Positions 63,163 to 64,000 of a stretch of 64,000 nucleotides of DNA are shown here, one piece after another. Source of the stretch: CAVVGZ01 sp963841845 (GTDB lineage: Bacteria > Chloroflexota > Anaerolineae > Anaerolineales > Anaerolineaceae); the NCBI GenBank assembly GCA_963841845.1, contig CAWJEG010000012.1, positions 1-64,000 of the forward strand, given 5' to 3'. The notes beneath the pieces are model-generated. The model did no database searches. It saw only the letters and a program-made list of their open reading frames with translations, and was not told the DNA's origin. Position numbers and translations under genes: made by a program. How positions within the stretch are numbered: the stretch's first letter is position 1; each line of letters opens with the position of its first letter.

Positions 63163-64000
63163 TTACTCGCAGGCAAATTCCAGGTGTTCATCAAAAGTCT
63201 GCGAAAAATTATGATATCCCGACCCATCACATTTCGCCCTGAAGAAATAATACTTGCTTGATGGAGGAGATCCGACCGCTTTCATAGCTGTCAAACCAGG
63301 GCTGCTTATGGGGGATGGCGGCAAACCGTTCACCAGATAGGTGTTATAAGGCGAGTTAACCGTTAAATCTCCCGTTGTTAATGGATTTTTCCACCAGGTG
63401 AGCTGATCTTTATTGAAACCAAGAGCATATTGGATGGTAGGATCACTTTCCAGTTTTTGATTAATGGCCATCCGGTTCAAAAAAACGGATGAAATGATGG
63501 GTTGTTCACTTGTATGAACAGCTTCCTTTTCAACTATAGAGGCTAGAGTAACGGCATCATATAGCGATAGACCCTGGTTTTTAAATTTTTCGATCAGGTT
63601 TGGATTTACCTCATCTAAAAACCGTTCCAGAAAAATGCCGAGGATTTCTCCGGGAGATGAGTTCCTTGGAATCGAGTATTGTCCGGGGAAAAGCAGCCCC
63701 TCAACTCCCTGATCATCCGGCCAGCTGTCAGGCAGGGATAATTCATCTGGATTATATGCAAGTTCCAGAAATTCATCCTTGGCATCCAACAATCCATAAA
63801 CGACCAGTGCTTCAGCAACCTCTTCTACCCTCCAGCCTGCCAGTAAGGTGAAAGGAATTTCTCCGGGAGTTGCGTCTTGCAACTCAAGAGCAATATCACG
63901 GGGACTCAAACCCGGACCGAATTCATACTGCCCGGCCTGGACTGTAGAATCCATACCAGAGTAAGCTAGATAAGTAATGAAGATTCCCGCGTCAGGAATT
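63163..64000 (-). CDS. mltG: Endolytic transglycosylase MltG, 5' part cut by the window end
   Basis: The reading frame is open to base 64000 (ITYLAYSGMDSTVQAGQYEF), so the N-terminal membrane anchor lies outside. Visible YceG domain: WRVEEVAEALVVYGLL, VEGLLFPGQYSIP, catalytic Glu in LASIVEKEAVH, SDPTIQYALG, NSPYNTYLVNGLPPSPISSPG. It cleaves nascent peptidoglycan at the membrane. Confidence 0.93.
   Translation of the reverse strand, partial: IPDAGIFITYLAYSGMDSTVQAGQYEFGPGLSPRDIALELQDATPGEIPFTLLAGWRVEEVAEALVVYGLLDAKDEFLELAYNPDELSLPDSWPDDQGVEGLLFPGQYSIPRNSSPGEILGIFLERFLDEVNPNLIEKFKNQGLSLYDAVTLASIVEKEAVHTSEQPIISSVFLNRMAINQKLESDPTIQYALGFNKDQLTWWKNPLTTGDLTVNSPYNTYLVNGLPPSPISSPGLTAMKAVGSPPSSKYYFFRAKCDGSGYHNFSQTFDEHLEFACE

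Noticed and set aside
1..64000. CRISPR arrays, rRNA genes, insertion sequences and riboswitches
   Set aside because: I looked for regularly spaced repeats, conserved rRNA segments, transposase motifs and known aptamer cores and saw none that I could support.

Overview
The window is bacterial and reads like a contig from an anaerobic, fermentative member of the Chloroflexota (Anaerolineae-like). This is an inference from gene style and content: a soluble NAD-linked [NiFe] hydrogenase locus, a SUF operon with SufU and SufR, type 2 IPP isomerase, an Flp-like pilin, and glgA-malQ. There is no rRNA gene and therefore no proof. I see no CRISPR array, IS element or integrase.

Layout. (1) 1-6.96 kb is a phage- or plasmid-derived replication/recombination block. 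It holds a family A DNA polymerase, a RecA-fold ATPase, a Rad52-type annealing protein, a holin-like membrane protein and small unknown proteins. It ends near a tRNA-Gly(CCC). (2) 7.2-9.2 kb holds an MGMT-like gene, tRNA-His and hisS. (3) 9.37-28.05 kb is a large hydrogenase locus. A regulatory/assembly cassette (DRTGG, CBS plus anti-sigma-like ATPase, DRTGG, PHP) comes first. A promoter with a perfect Rex-type operator follows. Then come two tandem NuoE-NuoF diaphorase modules, a NuoG-like subunit, the [NiFe] small and large subunits, the endopeptidase and hypA-B-F-C-D-E. (4) 28.1-29.6 kb carries a methyltransferase and a PIG-L deacetylase. (5) 29.65-37.0 kb is the Fe-S assembly region: sufC-B-D-orf-S-U-Rieske on the minus strand, divergent from sufR and a DUF59 gene. 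(6) 37-46 kb holds a methyltransferase, a FeoA/FeoB remnant, a serine-palmitoyltransferase-like enzyme, two isoprenoid genes, an ACP, sucCD, and an SPFH protein with its coiled-coil partner. (7) 46.4-64 kb holds a pilin, comF, hpf, efp, a HAD-DinB fusion, ftsH, miaA, yraN, cinA, an amidohydrolase-CYTH fusion, glgA, malQ, an EamA transporter, a ferredoxin, an aspartase/fumarase and the 3' part of mltG.

How the genes work together. The hydrogenase locus encodes a cytosolic NAD(P)-linked, possibly electron-bifurcating or -confurcating [NiFe] complex, with its maturation factors. Its promoter should respond to the NADH/NAD+ ratio through Rex. Two diaphorase modules in one operon, together with accessory thioredoxin-like domains that have lost all their iron-sulfur ligands, are the most unusual feature of the window.

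Caveat. Many genes between 1 and 37 kb are broken by single-base indels, yet conserved motifs resume in another frame. From 37 to 64 kb every gene is intact. Most breaks look like sequence errors in this part of the assembly rather than pseudogenes. I report such genes as one feature spanning the frames.
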